NCBI RefSeq assembly: GCF_006494365.1
Contig: NZ_VHIP01000001.1
Location: 434,001-498,000 of the forward strand
DNA: 64,000 nt
Origin: Aestuariibacter sp. GS-14
Lineage (GTDB): Bacteria > Pseudomonadota > Gammaproteobacteria > Enterobacterales > Alteromonadaceae
Reading direction: 5' to 3'
The notes beneath the pieces are model-generated. The model did not search any database and was not told the DNA's origin. It worked only from the letters and a program-made list of their open reading frames with translations. The translations under genes and the position numbers were made by a program. The stretch's first letter is position 1; every line of letters starts with the position of its first letter. Shown here piece after piece: positions 47,716 through 58,175 of the stretch.

Positions 47716-48660
47716 CTATAACAGTTCTCGCATACGTTGCTGAACAACGTCTACCAGCATGTCTGGCTGAAATTTGGAAATAAATCGATTACACCCGACC
47801 TTTTCGACCATTGCTTCATTAAAACTGCCGCTAAGTGATGTATTCAGGGCAATAAATAACGAAGACATTCGGCTATCAGCCCTCACTTCGGCTGTTAATC
47901 GGTAGCCATCCATTTCGGGCATTTCCGCGTCGGTAAACATCATTAGCAGCTTATCCGTTACATTAATACCTTCATTAGCCCACTCTTTTAACAACGCCAG
48001 CGCTTCAGCCCCGTTGTGGCATTCAATAATATCAATACCCAGTTGTTCAAGGGTATCGCGTATCTGCTTTCTGGCGGTGGAAGAATCATCGACTATGAGT
48101 ATGCGCTGCCCTTTAAGATGTTCAACAACCTGCGCATCCAACACATGTTCCGATATGGTTACGTCGTATTCGATGATTTCTGCCAGTACTTTTTCAACAT
48201 CGATGATTTCGACTAACTCTCGCTTACCCCCAATATCAATCTGAGTGATAGCGGTTAGAAAGTTGGTTTTTCCGATACTTTTTGGCGGCGGTTGGATATC
48301 TTCCCAGGATGTATTCACAATACTCACCACTTCGCCAATCATAAATCCCTGCACTGAGCGATTGTATTCAGTAATGATTACATTGCGATTAATATCTGGT
48401 TGAGTTTTGATAGCGCGAAAATGAATTGCCTGGCGCAAATCTATAATCGGAATGGTTAGCCCCCGATACACGGTTACCCCACACAGATTACCGTGTGCAC
48501 CTGGCATTGTGTTCAGTTTTGGAATGGTAATAACCTCTTTCACTTTGAACACATTTATGGCGTATGTGTGCCGGGTGCCTAATCGAAAAAGCAGCAATTC
48601 CAGACGGTTTTCACCGACTAATTTGGTTCGCTGATCAACCGAGGAAAGAATATTACTCAT
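47716..48660 (-). CDS. cheV: Chemotaxis coupling protein CheV
   Basis: The 314-residue protein has an N-terminal CheW-like domain (residues about 15-165, with YAINVFKVKEVI and YRGLTIPIIDLRQAI) and a C-terminal receiver domain (from about 185, ILIVDDSSTARKQIRDTL, phospho-acceptor in MFTDAEMPEMDGY). It couples chemoreceptors to CheA with phosphorylation-dependent adaptation. No other chemotaxis gene is nearby. Length fits CheV (about 310-325). Confidence 0.95.
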   Translation of the reverse strand: MSNILSSVDQRTKLVGENRLELLLFRLGTRHTYAINVFKVKEVITIPKLNTMPGAHGNLCGVTVYRGLTIPIIDLRQAIHFRAIKTQPDINRNVIITEYNRSVQGFMIGEVVSIVNTSWEDIQPPPKSIGKTNFLTAITQIDIGGKRELVEIIDVEKVLAEIIEYDVTISEHVLDAQVVEHLKGQRILIVDDSSTARKQIRDTLEQLGIDIIECHNGAEALALLKEWANEGINVTDKLLMMFTDAEMPEMDGYRLTAEVRADSRMSSLFIALNTSLSGSFNEAMVEKVGCNRFISKFQPDMLVDVVQQRMRELL

Positions 48661-48908
48661 TGCAGATTCCTGTCATTACTGTCCCTTAATAATAGTTTTT
48701 TTTCATCGCTTTGCCCATTAATCCATTGAATAGTCTTCGCATAAAAATCAATTTACCAACCCATTATCATTCACAAAAATTATGCCGACAATGAACATTA
48801 TATATTTCTTTTATCCACATTCACCGCCTAGGATGGAAAAGAAGTCGATGACAACGCCCTCGGTGTTTTCACCAACGCTTATATTAATTTCGGGAAGGAG
48901 AGACAGTC

Positions 48909-50501
48909 ATGTCAGAATACCAAAATGCAATCGACCAGGTTGCCACGCTTAAGAGTCAACACAAAGGTACTTGGAATGCCATTAGCCCAGAATTTGCTGC
49001 GCGTATGGTTGTACAGAACCGTTTTAAAACCGGTTTAGACGTTGCTAAGTATACCGCTAAAATTATGCGTCAGGACATGGCCGAGTACGATGCAGACTGC
49101 ACTCAGTACACCCAGTCATTAGGTTGCTGGCATGGTTTCATCGGTCAGCAAAAAATGCTGTCTGTTAAAAAACATCAGGGCACGACTAAAAAGAGCTACC
49201 TATACCTGTCTGGTTGGATGGTTGCGGCTCTGCGTTCTGAGTTTGGTCCTCTGCCAGACCAGTCAATGCACGAAAAAACCTCTGTCGCTGCATTAATCGA
49301 AGAACTGTATACATTCCTGCGTCAGGCTGATGCACGTGAACTGGGTGATTTATTCAAAAAGTTAGATGCTGCTAAAGCAAACGGTGGTGATGTAGCTGCT
49401 ATCCAGGCGCAAATCGACAACTACGAAACGCACGTTGTGCCAATCATCGCAGACATCGATGCGGGTTTCGGTAACGAAGAAGCCACTTACCTGTTAGCTA
49501 AGAAGATGATCGAAGCGGGTGCTTGCTGTATCCAAATCGAAAACCAGGTATCTGATGCCAAGCAGTGTGGTCACCAGGACGGTAAAGTAACCGTTCCTCA
49601 TGAAGACTTCCTGGCTAAAATCAACGCTGTTCGTTATGCCTTCTTAGAGCTGGGTGTAGATGATGGTGTTATCGTTGCCCGTACCGATTCATTAGGTGCT
49701 GGTCTGACTCAGAAGATCCCGGTATCAACCAGCGAAGGCGACCTGGCTTCTCAGTACAATGCATTCCTGCAAACCACGCCGGTTAATTCAGTAGCTGACC
49801 TGAAAGAAGGTGATCTGGTACTGAAGCAAAACGGCGAGCTGGTTAAGCCTGAGCGTCTGCCAAACGGTTTGTTCCGCTTCAAGCCTGATACTGGCGTAGC
49901 GCGTTGTGTACTTGACTGTATCACCAGCCTGCAAAACGGTGCTGACCTGCTGTGGATCGAAACCGAAAAACCACACGTACGTCAAATCGGTGACATGGTT
50001 GATCAAATCCGTGAAGTTATTCCGAACGCAAAACTGGTTTACAACAACTCTCCGTCATTCAACTGGACCCTGAATTTCCGTCAACAAGTATTTGACGCAT
50101 GGTCAGAGGAAGGTAAAGACGTGTCAGCGTACGACCGCGCCAACTTGATGTCTGTTGAGTACGATGAGACTGAACTGGCTATAGCGGCTGACGCGAAGAT
50201 CCAAAGCTTCCAGGCGGACGCTGCTCGCGAAGCCGGTATCTTCCACCATCTGATCACGCTGCCTACTTACCATACTGCTGCGCTGTCTACCGACAACCTG
50301 GCAAAAGGTTACTTCGGCGACCAGGGTATGCTGGCCTACGTGAAAGGCGTACAGCGCCAGGAAATCCGTCAGGGTCTGGCGTGCGTTAAGCACCAGGCCA
50401 TGGCTGGTTCTGACTTAGGTGATGTTCATAAAGAGTACTTCTCTGGTGAGCAGGCACTGAAAGCCAGCGGTGAAGACAACACCATGAACCAATTCGACTA
50501 G
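48909..50501 (+). CDS. aceA: Isocitrate lyase
   Basis: The 530-residue enzyme splits isocitrate into glyoxylate and succinate, the first step of the glyoxylate shunt. It is the long form (as in Pseudomonas, about 530), not the 434-residue E. coli type. The catalytic loop reads KQCGHQDGKVTVPHEDF with the essential cysteine, and IIADIDAGFGNEEATYLLA gives the metal and substrate residues. GGAAGGAGAG precedes the ATG. It lies upstream of a LysR-type gene and malate synthase G, all on the plus strand. Confidence 0.97.
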   Translation: MSEYQNAIDQVATLKSQHKGTWNAISPEFAARMVVQNRFKTGLDVAKYTAKIMRQDMAEYDADCTQYTQSLGCWHGFIGQQKMLSVKKHQGTTKKSYLYLSGWMVAALRSEFGPLPDQSMHEKTSVAALIEELYTFLRQADARELGDLFKKLDAAKANGGDVAAIQAQIDNYETHVVPIIADIDAGFGNEEATYLLAKKMIEAGACCIQIENQVSDAKQCGHQDGKVTVPHEDFLAKINAVRYAFLELGVDDGVIVARTDSLGAGLTQKIPVSTSEGDLASQYNAFLQTTPVNSVADLKEGDLVLKQNGELVKPERLPNGLFRFKPDTGVARCVLDCITSLQNGADLLWIETEKPHVRQIGDMVDQIREVIPNAKLVYNNSPSFNWTLNFRQQVFDAWSEEGKDVSAYDRANLMSVEYDETELAIAADAKIQSFQADAAREAGIFHHLITLPTYHTAALSTDNLAKGYFGDQGMLAYVKGVQRQEIRQGLACVKHQAMAGSDLGDVHKEYFSGEQALKASGEDNTMNQFD

Positions 50502-50512
50502 TTCCAACCAGC

Positions 50513-50580
50513 AGCCTGCCTTTTCAGAGACGTTCGGGCAGGCTATTGAGTTTTTTGGCTTCCCTCGGGAAGCCTTTTTT
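50513..50580 (+). terminator. Terminator region after aceA
   Basis: GGCTTCCC-TC-GGGAAGCC (50557-50574) followed by TTTTTT is a strong terminator. An additional hairpin (AGCCTGCC with GGCAGGCT, 50513-50544) lies just before it. Between here and the LysR gene the 50581-50822 interval is AT-rich, with the promoter noted next. Confidence 0.87.
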
Positions 50581-50778
50581 ATGCCTGAGACACGCTATTA
50601 ATCCGTTATTTGCAGCAAAAATCCTGATATTCATCTGAATTATTCAATCTAATTCATTCACAAAATATATTTCTCTAGCACAAACAAACAAAATAACCTT
50701 TACTATCAGACAAATAAAAATAAAACATCCAAAAGCACTAAGACTAATGGCCTATCTGACAAGCAGGTAATAACACAG

Positions 50779-50803
50779 TATAATAGAAAAGTTTAATAAA
50801 CTT
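50779..50803 (+). promoter_or_regulatory. Promoter -10 and inverted repeat upstream of the LysR gene
   Basis: TATAAT (50779-50784) is a perfect -10 element. AAGTTTAATAAACTT (50789-50803) is a 7-bp perfect inverted repeat with a 1-bp centre, positioned at the expected transcription start, a good place for autorepression by the LysR protein. The link is inferred. Confidence 0.5.
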
Positions 50804-50822
50804 GATACGGGCTATTACATAA

Positions 50823-51761
50823 ATGAATATTGCAAAGGTTGACCTGAACTTACTGGTATATTTAGACGTCTTATTACGCGAAGGCAGTGTCACCCGGGCA
50901 GCAAATCAACTCAGTATTACCCAGCCAGCAATGAGTAATGGCCTTAAGCGCCTGAGAGATTTATTCAAAGACCCGCTTCTGGTAAGAACCAGTGACGGTA
51001 TGACCCCAACCAAGCGGGCACTGGAGCTGCAACCTATTATCCGGGATGTGCTGAGTAAACTGGAAAGCTCAATTCAACCAGAAACGGATTTTAATCCCGC
51101 CACCAGCGCCCGGACCTTCAGGATCATGACCAGTGACTATGCCGAATCAACGCTGCTGTTGGAGCTGGTTGGACGCCTTGCCAATTCTGCCCCCAATATT
51201 ACACTTGATTTAATCACTCCCAGTGATGTTACGTTTCACGATGTCGAGCAAGGCAAGGTTGATATGGCCATCAACCGTTTTGACGAACTCCCACTGTCGT
51301 TTCACCAAAAAGTCATTTGGTACGACACGTTTGCCTGTGTAATGAGTAAAACCCATCCACTGGCCAGTCACTATGATCTTGAAACCTATTTAAAAGCGCA
51401 GCACATCTGGGTAAGTAAAACCGGATTTGGCGTGGGTGTGGGTATCGACCCCAATGAAGTTCAAAAATTGGGATGGGTAGATGCTGAACTTACTAAAATT
51501 GGTAAACAGCGGGATATTCGCGTGTTTACCCGGCATTATCACGCCGCGCTGCAAATTGCCAAACGTCAAAATCTTATCGCCACCTTGCCAAGTAAAGCGG
51601 CCAAGATTTTTAAGGATGACCCCAGCATAGTGCTACGCGAGCCACCATTCGACATTCCACCGATTGCACTGAAAATGGCTTGGAGCGCCCTGCTCCATCA
51701 CGATGCCGGACATATCTGGCTTCGTCGCCTGATAGGCGAGGTTGCGGCAGATATGCAGTAA
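50823..51761 (+). CDS. LysR-family transcriptional regulator
   Basis: The 312-residue regulator has an N-terminal winged helix (VDLNLLVYLDVLLREGSVTR then ANQLSITQPAMSNGLKRLRD, residues about 5-65) and a periplasmic-binding-protein-like effector domain (from about 95). Its place between isocitrate lyase and malate synthase G suggests it controls them, but the effector is unknown. Glyoxylate or acetate-derived metabolites are obvious candidates. The domain layout fits the family. Confidence 0.9.
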   Translation: MNIAKVDLNLLVYLDVLLREGSVTRAANQLSITQPAMSNGLKRLRDLFKDPLLVRTSDGMTPTKRALELQPIIRDVLSKLESSIQPETDFNPATSARTFRIMTSDYAESTLLLELVGRLANSAPNITLDLITPSDVTFHDVEQGKVDMAINRFDELPLSFHQKVIWYDTFACVMSKTHPLASHYDLETYLKAQHIWVSKTGFGVGVGIDPNEVQKLGWVDAELTKIGKQRDIRVFTRHYHAALQIAKRQNLIATLPSKAAKIFKDDPSIVLREPPFDIPPIALKMAWSALLHHDAGHIWLRRLIGEVAADMQ

Positions 51762-51898
51762 AATGCAAATCGTGCTTTTGTAATGTCGCCGGGCAACGCT
51801 TTTGCCCGGCAAGCGAACGTTATCCCTGCACCAACCAATGATTCACTATATTTATGGCTACAATAAAAACCATAAACTTAGAAATTATCTGTTAACCC

Positions 51899-51911
51899 TC
51901 TACACTGTAGA
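51899..51911 (+). promoter_or_regulatory. Palindromic T-N11-A box upstream of malate synthase
   Basis: TCTACACTGTAGA is a perfect palindrome around a single base and fits the T-N11-A box of LysR-type regulators, 26 bp before the glcB start. A GC-rich hairpin (GCCGGGCAA with TTGCCCGGC, 51788-51810) without a T run lies further upstream and could end the LysR transcript. Confidence 0.42.
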
Positions 51912-51936
51912 AAATACTTTGATCCAGGGGACTATT

Positions 51937-54111
51937 ATGCAGGATTACATTCAACGTGGCCGTATGCAGGTTGCGTCCGTTCTCGACAACTTCATTAACG
52001 AACAGGCACTACCTGGCTCAGGTGTCGAGCCAGCTGACTTCTGGCAAGGATTTGAAGCCGTGCTTGCTGAGTTTGTTGCCCCTAACAAAGCACTATTGGA
52101 AAAACGGGATAGCTTGCAAGCGCAGCTTGATGCCTATCATCAGGCTGGCAAACCAGCGACAGGCCCCGATTATAAGCAGTTTCTGCAAGACATTGGCTAC
52201 CTGTTACCTGAACCAGCCGACTTTAGCATTGAAACCAGTAATGTTGACGCCGAAATGGCAACGATGGCCGGCCCGCAACTTGTTGTGCCAATTAATAATG
52301 CACGTTATGCATTAAATGCGGCAAATGCGCGCTGGGGTAGTCTGTATGACGCCTTATATGGCACTGACGTTGTCAGCGAGGACGATGGCGCAACAAAAAG
52401 CGGTGGTTACAATCCAATTCGCGGAGCCAAAGTGGTTGCTACTGCCCGCGAATGGCTAAATACCTTATTACCTCTGGCCTCTGGCCGTCACGAAGATGCT
52501 GTAAAGTACAGCCTTGCAGGCAACACAATTACTGTGAGCATGAAAAACGGCGAGTCTGTGACGTTACAAAATCCGGACCAGTTCAAAGGCTATCAGGGTA
52601 GCGTTAAAAGACCGGATGCACTTTTGTTTGAACACAACGGCCTGCACTTCGAATTACAAATCGACAGCTCTCATCCTATTGGCAAAACAGATCCGGCTGG
52701 CGTGAAGGACATCCTGGTTGAAGCCGCGCTTACCACTATTATGGATTGTGAAGATTCAGTTGCGGCGGTAGATGCAGAAGATAAAACGCTGGTTTACTCG
52801 AACTGGCTGGGCCTGATGAAAGGTTCGTTGAGCATAACCATGGATAAAGCGGGTAAGTCATTCACTCGCAGTATGAATGCCGACCGTCAGTATCAAACGC
52901 CTAACGGAGACAGTCTGACGCTCTCTGGCAGAAGCCTGATGTTCGTGCGCAACGTAGGCCATCTGATGACTAACGATGCCATTCTGTTCGACGGCGAGGA
53001 AGTACCAGAAGGGATTATGGATGGCGTGATCACATCGTTAATTGCCAAGCACGACCTGCTGGGTAACAGCCCATTTAAAAATACCCGCACAGGCAGTATT
53101 TACATTGTTAAGCCCAAAATGCACGGCCCGGAAGAAGTGGCCTTCAGTAACGCATTATTTGGCAAAATTGAAGAGGTACTTGGCCTTGAGCCCTTTACTC
53201 TAAAAATGGGCATAATGGACGAAGAACGTCGCACCAGTGTTAACTTAAAAGCCTGTATCGCGGCAGCCAAACAGCGCACCGTATTTATTAATACTGGTTT
53301 CCTGGACCGCACTGGTGATGAAATTCATACATCAATGCAGGCTGGCATCTTCGCTGACAAGGCCAGTTTAAAAACCATGACCTGGATTCAGGCGTACGAA
53401 AAAGCAAACGTAGCCACCGGTCTTGCTTGCGGTTTGTCGGGTAAAGCCCAAATCGGTAAAGGTATGTGGCCAATCCCCGATCAAATGGCACAAATGATGA
53501 CTGCAAAAATTGGTCATCCGAAAGCAGGCGCAAACACCGCCTGGGTACCCTCACCTACCGCAGCCACATTACATGCACTCCATTACCATCAGGTGGACGT
53601 ATTTGGTTTGCAACAAACGCTGGCCGCCGAGCGCTTTAATGGTATAGATGATATTTTGACGATTCCATTGCTAAGCGACACAAGTAGTTTGTCGGATGAC
53701 CAAATTCAACGTGAAATTGATAACAATGTGCAAGGTATTCTGGGTTATGTTGTGCGTTGGGTGCATCAGGGAGTGGGTTGCTCTAAAGTACCAGATATTA
53801 ATAATGTGGGTTTAATGGAAGACCGGGCAACGCTGCGTATTTCCAGCCAACATCTTGCAAACTGGTTAGCGCACGGTGTGATTTCCGAAACACGTGTTCA
53901 GGAATCACTGGAGCGCATGGCTGCGCTGGTTGATAAACAAAATGCCGACGACCCGGAATACCTTCCAATGACGCCAGATACTGCAAGCTCAATAGGTTTC
54001 CAGGCCGCCAGTGAGTTGATATTCAAAGGCAAAGAACAGCCCAACGGTTACACCGAGCCATTGCTGCATCAAAAGCGCAAAGAAATGAAAGCGGCATTAC
54101 GCGCTCAATAA
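51937..54111 (+). CDS. glcB: Malate synthase G
   Basis: The 724-residue enzyme condenses glyoxylate with acetyl-CoA to malate, completing the shunt. It is the G form (about 720-730), not AceB (about 530). Conserved segments include [32 protein letters not shown] (the acid pair of the active site), [20 protein letters not shown] and [14 protein letters not shown]. The ATG at 51937 has CAGGGGA 8 nt upstream; a 45-codon upstream extension is AT-rich and unlike the family. Confidence 0.96.
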   Translation: MQDYIQRGRMQVASVLDNFINEQALPGSGVEPADFWQGFEAVLAEFVAPNKALLEKRDSLQAQLDAYHQAGKPATGPDYKQFLQDIGYLLPEPADFSIETSNVDAEMATMAGPQLVVPINNARYALNAANARWGSLYDALYGTDVVSEDDGATKSGGYNPIRGAKVVATAREWLNTLLPLASGRHEDAVKYSLAGNTITVSMKNGESVTLQNPDQFKGYQGSVKRPDALLFEHNGLHFELQIDSSHPIGKTDPAGVKDILVEAALTTIMDCEDSVAAVDAEDKTLVYSNWLGLMKGSLSITMDKAGKSFTRSMNADRQYQTPNGDSLTLSGRSLMFVRNVGHLMTNDAILFDGEEVPEGIMDGVITSLIAKHDLLGNSPFKNTRTGSIYIVKPKMHGPEEVAFSNALFGKIEEVLGLEPFTLKMGIMDEERRTSVNLKACIAAAKQRTVFINTGFLDRTGDEIHTSMQAGIFADKASLKTMTWIQAYEKANVATGLACGLSGKAQIGKGMWPIPDQMAQMMTAKIGHPKAGANTAWVPSPTAATLHALHYHQVDVFGLQQTLAAERFNGIDDILTIPLLSDTSSLSDDQIQREIDNNVQGILGYVVRWVHQGVGCSKVPDINNVGLMEDRATLRISSQHLANWLAHGVISETRVQESLERMAALVDKQNADDPEYLPMTPDTASSIGFQAASELIFKGKEQPNGYTEPLLHQKRKEMKAALRAQ

Positions 54112-54297
54112 TTTCCAAAGCCACGTCAAATCAAAACGCAGGCCTAATTTCACTTCTTGAAATATGGCCTGCTTTGTTAATATCGTCACTAATCAACTCG
54201 ATAAACCTCGTTTTTAGTATATGCTCATAAAAGGGTTCCGGAATAAAGCCAGGCCCTCAAAGTGAATTGCTAACCGTTTTACAACACGGGTGAGTGA

Positions 54298-55146
54298 ATG
54301 CCAGCAGTAAATAAAATTGTTCCCATTTTTTCCGGAGGCGGCACCAGGCTGCTTGCGCACATTGGTATTTTAAAAGCACTCAGTGATCTTGATGTCCAGT
54401 TTTCGTCTTTGGTTGGCATTTCCGGCGGCTCCATTGTTGCAGCACTTCACAGCTACGGGCTGTCGAATACCGATCTGTACAACCTTGCGGTGAATACCGA
54501 TTTTAAACAGTTCAGGGATTTTTCAATATTTCGCTTACTCCGATATGGTGGGCTTTCATCTGGTGTTAAATTTGAGCGTTGGATGGACAAACAAATCGAC
54601 GGAATGACCTTTGCCGATGCACCTATCCCGCTACATATTCTTGCTACAGACGTAAACGGTGGCGGACCGGTTATTTTTAATAAAGAACAAACGCCAAACA
54701 TGCGTGTTTCTCATGCGGTACGGTGTTCCATGTCGATTCCTCTGCTTTTCAGTTTTAAAGTGTATGAAAAGCACATGCTGGTAGACGGCGCGATCCTTGC
54801 CGAAGATGCACTATTTCAGGATTGGCAGCGCGATGGCACACCCAATGTGTGTTTCCGGCTTCGCAGTGAAGCGAGAGAGCAGCCGTTTAACCCCAAACGG
54901 TTCATACTGCCACAGTATATTGGCTTGTTGATCCGCACCTTTATGACGGCGCTATCGCGGGAATATGTGCATGCCGAGCACTGGCATAACACATTGGTAA
55001 TCAATACCGGTTCAGCATCTTCAGTTGATTTTGATATGGATGAAACCGATAAGGAAGCCCTGTTTCAACAGGGCTATCAAACGGCAATGAATTTTCTACC
55101 GGCAAAACTTCAGCGGTTAGAGCGACCAGTCATGCCGGTTTTGTAA
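54298..55146 (+). CDS. Patatin-like phospholipase
   Basis: The 282-residue protein of the patatin family has the oxyanion loop FSGGGTRLLAHIGILKAL near the N-terminus, the nucleophile elbow VGISGGSIVAAL (G-x-S-G-G) and the dyad aspartate in LVDGAILAED. The last position of the canonical GGG-x-R-G is leucine here (GGGTRL). It is probably cytoplasmic or peripheral, cutting acyl esters of phospholipids; the substrate is unknown. It stands 186 bp after glcB in its own unit. Confidence 0.87.
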   Translation: MPAVNKIVPIFSGGGTRLLAHIGILKALSDLDVQFSSLVGISGGSIVAALHSYGLSNTDLYNLAVNTDFKQFRDFSIFRLLRYGGLSSGVKFERWMDKQIDGMTFADAPIPLHILATDVNGGGPVIFNKEQTPNMRVSHAVRCSMSIPLLFSFKVYEKHMLVDGAILAEDALFQDWQRDGTPNVCFRLRSEAREQPFNPKRFILPQYIGLLIRTFMTALSREYVHAEHWHNTLVINTGSASSVDFDMDETDKEALFQQGYQTAMNFLPAKLQRLERPVMPVL

Positions 55147-55168
55147 CCCGCATACCCCTCCCCGCAAG

Positions 55169-56185
55169 TTACACGTTATAAAACTCACGATACCAGCTAA
55201 CAAACGCCTGAATCCCCTGCTCAACACTCACCGATGGCTGATACCCTGTATCAGCAACTAAACGAGAGACATCTGCATAGGTATCAGGCACGTCTCCAGG
55301 TTGCATAGGCAGCAAGCGCTTGTCTGCACTCACGCCAAGCGCTTTCTCAAGTGTTTCTATAAAATGAAGCAGATTCACCGGGTTTTGCGCCCCAATGTTG
55401 TACACTCGATATGGCGCTTTGCTGGTGGCCGGATTCGGTTCAATGCCACTCCAGCTGTTATCAGTTGCTGCCGGATTATCTAGCGTGCGAATCACCCCTT
55501 CAACGATGTCATCAATGTAAGTAAAGTCGCGTCGGTGGTTTCCATAGTTATAAACGTCAATAGGCTCGCCTTCCAGCATTGCTTTGGTGAACTTAAACAG
55601 TGCCATATCCGGGCGTCCCCAAGGGCCGTATACGGTAAAGAAACGCAATCCTGTGGTAGGTAACTGATAAAGGTGGCTGTATGTATGCGCCATTAACTCA
55701 TTGGCTTTTTTACTGGCGGCGTACAGGCTTACCGGATGATCAACATTATGCGATTCAGAAAACGGCATAGTTTCATTGGCGCCATATACTGAACTGGAAG
55801 ACGCATAAACCAAATGCTTAACAGCGTGATGACGGCACCCTTCAAGAATATTCATAAACCCAACCAGGTTGGCATCAACATAAGCATGAGGATTTTCTAA
55901 TGAATACCGCACTCCAGCCTGGGCAGCCAGATGTACAACGCAATCGAACTGTTGCGCAGCAAATAACGCCTCCATACCCTCGCGCATTTCCACACCGAGT
56001 TTGATAAATTCAAAACGCCCTGAAAAACCAGCCTCTTGCAGTGCTTTTAAGCGTGCGAGTTTTAAGTTTACATCGTAGTAATCATTGAGATTATCCACCC
56101 CAATAACCGTATCGCCTCTGGCTGCCAGTACTTTGCTGACAGCAGCCCCGATGAAACCAGCAGCCCCGGTAACGAGCACTTTCAT
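55169..56185 (-). CDS. UDP-glucuronate 4-epimerase-like NAD-dependent epimerase
   Basis: The 338-residue short-chain epimerase has the Rossmann loop [20 protein letters not shown], the substrate and cofactor motif [13 protein letters not shown] and the catalytic [11 protein letters not shown] (Y-x-x-x-K). It most resembles CapI/LspL-type UDP-glucuronate 4-epimerases, which make UDP-galacturonate for capsule or lipopolysaccharide. It is a single gene here, but such epimerases occur in exosortase-A exopolysaccharide clusters and the edge of one begins at 58.1 kb. The exact sugar is inferred. Confidence 0.9.
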   Translation of the reverse strand: MKVLVTGAAGFIGAAVSKVLAARGDTVIGVDNLNDYYDVNLKLARLKALQEAGFSGRFEFIKLGVEMREGMEALFAAQQFDCVVHLAAQAGVRYSLENPHAYVDANLVGFMNILEGCRHHAVKHLVYASSSSVYGANETMPFSESHNVDHPVSLYAASKKANELMAHTYSHLYQLPTTGLRFFTVYGPWGRPDMALFKFTKAMLEGEPIDVYNYGNHRRDFTYIDDIVEGVIRTLDNPAATDNSWSGIEPNPATSKAPYRVYNIGAQNPVNLLHFIETLEKALGVSADKRLLPMQPGDVPDTYADVSRLVADTGYQPSVSVEQGIQAFVSWYREFYNV

Positions 56186-56378
56186 TCTACACTCCTGAGA
56201 TCTGTGACCCTCACAGACTTTTACTTAACTTGTTTACGAAAGCGCCGTTAGCCTCTAAATACTCTCTGGAACATACACTAACAGAACCGACGTGAAATCG
56301 TGCCAAAACAATAAACCAACTCAGTTAGCATTGCCAGCCGCGATAGATCATCCGTTGATCACATCCACTTCCTGTACA

Positions 56379-57140
56379 TCAGATATCGATATTGTATTTG
56401 GCCGCCAGCTCTCGCAGATGCACTACGGGTATAGCGTATGATATGCCTGATGGCTTGCTGAGTACGTTTTCCTTTCCTTCAGCAACAAATACTTTATTCA
56501 TCACGCCTATTACTACACCATTATCTGCACGGTACATAGCGCTGCCACTGTTACCGGGATAAGCCGTTGCATCAAGTTGATAAATCATGAAGGTTTGCTT
56601 CAGACGGTCCAGCATGTTGATTGAGAGTTGCGTTGAATTATAAGCAGGCATTGCATCGGGCGTAATAGCAGCCACCATGCCTCTGTGCGTTGCTGGGTAT
56701 AACCCCAGCACAGCGCCAATCGGATAGCCGGTAAAGCCGACGATTGTGCCTTCGGGCACGTAGGTATCAGCACCAACTTTAAACGGCTTGAGAGCTTCGT
56801 CTATCTTGAGAATAGCCAAATCATGCACCGGATCGAATCCCACTACTTCAGCGCGCAGAGTACGGGTGTTTTTTGCGTTACCAACAAATACCGCACGGTA
56901 TTGCACAACTTCCGGATCCAATGGTTCCGCTATCACATGGTAGTTGGTTGCAACAAATTTGCCGTTACCAATAACGAAACCCGTACCTTGTAACTGATTG
57001 GCTGGTGCATTCATTGGCGTGTGTAAGCCAATTCCTACCACCGAGGGTTTTACCTTCTGAATAATATTTACCCAGTTAACCGCGTCCTGTGCGTTGGCAA
57101 CAAAACTGAAAAATAATAGAAAAAAACACAATCTCGTCAT
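56379..57140 (-). CDS. Exported trypsin-like (S1C-type) serine protease
   Basis: The 253-residue protein has a signal peptide (about residues 1-17, ending VANA before QDAVNW) and a trypsin-fold domain with the triad TNYHV (histidine), HDLAILKI (aspartate) and PGNSGSAMY (serine). There is no PDZ domain, so it is shorter than DegP or DegS. The ATG at 57138-57140 has AGGAG 7 nt upstream and gives a normal signal start. It is divergent from the YdcF-like gene. The substrate is unknown. Confidence 0.87.
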   Translation of the reverse strand: MTRLCFFLLFFSFVANAQDAVNWVNIIQKVKPSVVGIGLHTPMNAPANQLQGTGFVIGNGKFVATNYHVIAEPLDPEVVQYRAVFVGNAKNTRTLRAEVVGFDPVHDLAILKIDEALKPFKVGADTYVPEGTIVGFTGYPIGAVLGLYPATHRGMVAAITPDAMPAYNSTQLSINMLDRLKQTFMIYQLDATAYPGNSGSAMYRADNGVVIGVMNKVFVAEGKENVLSKPSGISYAIPVVHLRELAAKYNIDI

Positions 57141-57197
57141 TGCAACTCCTGTCAGTTTTCGTAAGGATGATAGCATGGATGTTTCAGGTCATCGTGC

Positions 57198-57971
57198 ATG
57201 GAATCGCTATTTATAGGCTTCGTTAAATACACCGTCAAATTAATGCTGTCACCACTGGTACTAGCATTTATAGTATTCGTTATTGCGTGGGTATGCCATT
57301 TAAAACGTCCACAAAAGCGCGTGGCATCGTGGCTCGTTACCTCAGCAATAACGTGGCTTTTTATCAGTAGCCAGTATGTTTTCAGCAATTATCTGCTACG
57401 TCCACTCGAGTATGCCTATCCGGTACTTACGCTGCAAAGTACGCGCTGGCAGGAAGCTGCGTATCTGTATACTCCCGGCTGCTATTTTTACGATGTTGAT
57501 ACTGTTGAAGTAAGCCAGTGGCCGCGCTGCTCACTCACCAGATTAACGCAAACGGCTATGATGGCCAGAATATCGGGCCAAACCATTATTGTAACGGCAG
57601 GTCATTTTCTGGAAGATCCGCAAACCGATTATGCTCAGGAGGCCAAACGCTTTACCGGGTATATAACAAACAGCCCGGTTATTGCCTTGTCAGAAGGTTC
57701 GAATACCGAAGAAGAGCTGATTGCACTGTACTCGTTTACTGGTGATGTCCCCATTTCGGTAGTCACTTCGGCAACTCACATGAAACGCCTGATGCTCATT
57801 GCCAAACGTGTGGGATTTTCCCAACTGATTGCTGTGCCAGTTGAACATCTAAGCCCGCCAGACTTTGATATTGTGTTAAATATGCCGTCGATTAGCAGTG
57901 TTGAACACACTCACCGGGCACTTTATGAATACGTTGGCCTTCTGTTTGAAACATGGTCAGGTAAAAGGTGA
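57198..57971 (+). CDS. YdcF/ElyC-like (DUF218) membrane protein
   Basis: The 257-residue protein has two N-terminal membrane segments (LMLSPLVLAFIVFVIAWV and ASWLVTSAITWLFIS) and a C-terminal DUF218 domain with IIVTAGHFLEDPQ, ALSEGSNTEEELIA and ISVVTSATHMKRLMLIA, the pattern of the SAM- or phosphate-binding ElyC/YdcF group. E. coli ElyC affects peptidoglycan precursor and lipid carrier use. Function here is unproven. Confidence 0.8.
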   Translation: MESLFIGFVKYTVKLMLSPLVLAFIVFVIAWVCHLKRPQKRVASWLVTSAITWLFISSQYVFSNYLLRPLEYAYPVLTLQSTRWQEAAYLYTPGCYFYDVDTVEVSQWPRCSLTRLTQTAMMARISGQTIIVTAGHFLEDPQTDYAQEAKRFTGYITNSPVIALSEGSNTEEELIALYSFTGDVPISVVTSATHMKRLMLIAKRVGFSQLIAVPVEHLSPPDFDIVLNMPSISSVEHTHRALYEYVGLLFETWSGKR

Positions 57972-58175
57972 AATCACAAAAAATCCATTCAAGTAAATGT
58001 TATTTATAGCGATAACAAAAATAATCCAGTAACAACAGCACCATAAGTATAAGAACGATTTTTATCTACTTGTTTAAAAAGAGTGCTACTATTATTCCAA
58101 TATGAATGATTGGGTCAACGCCTTATCCAGCCAAATCAATGCCACTGCTAAAGTGGGGTTTCGTCAGAGGTAGAT

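Noticed and set aside
56290-56315. TGGCACG on the minus strand upstream of the epimerase gene, resembling a sigma-54 -24 element
   Set aside because: The -12 GC is not at the required spacing, so it fails the consensus.
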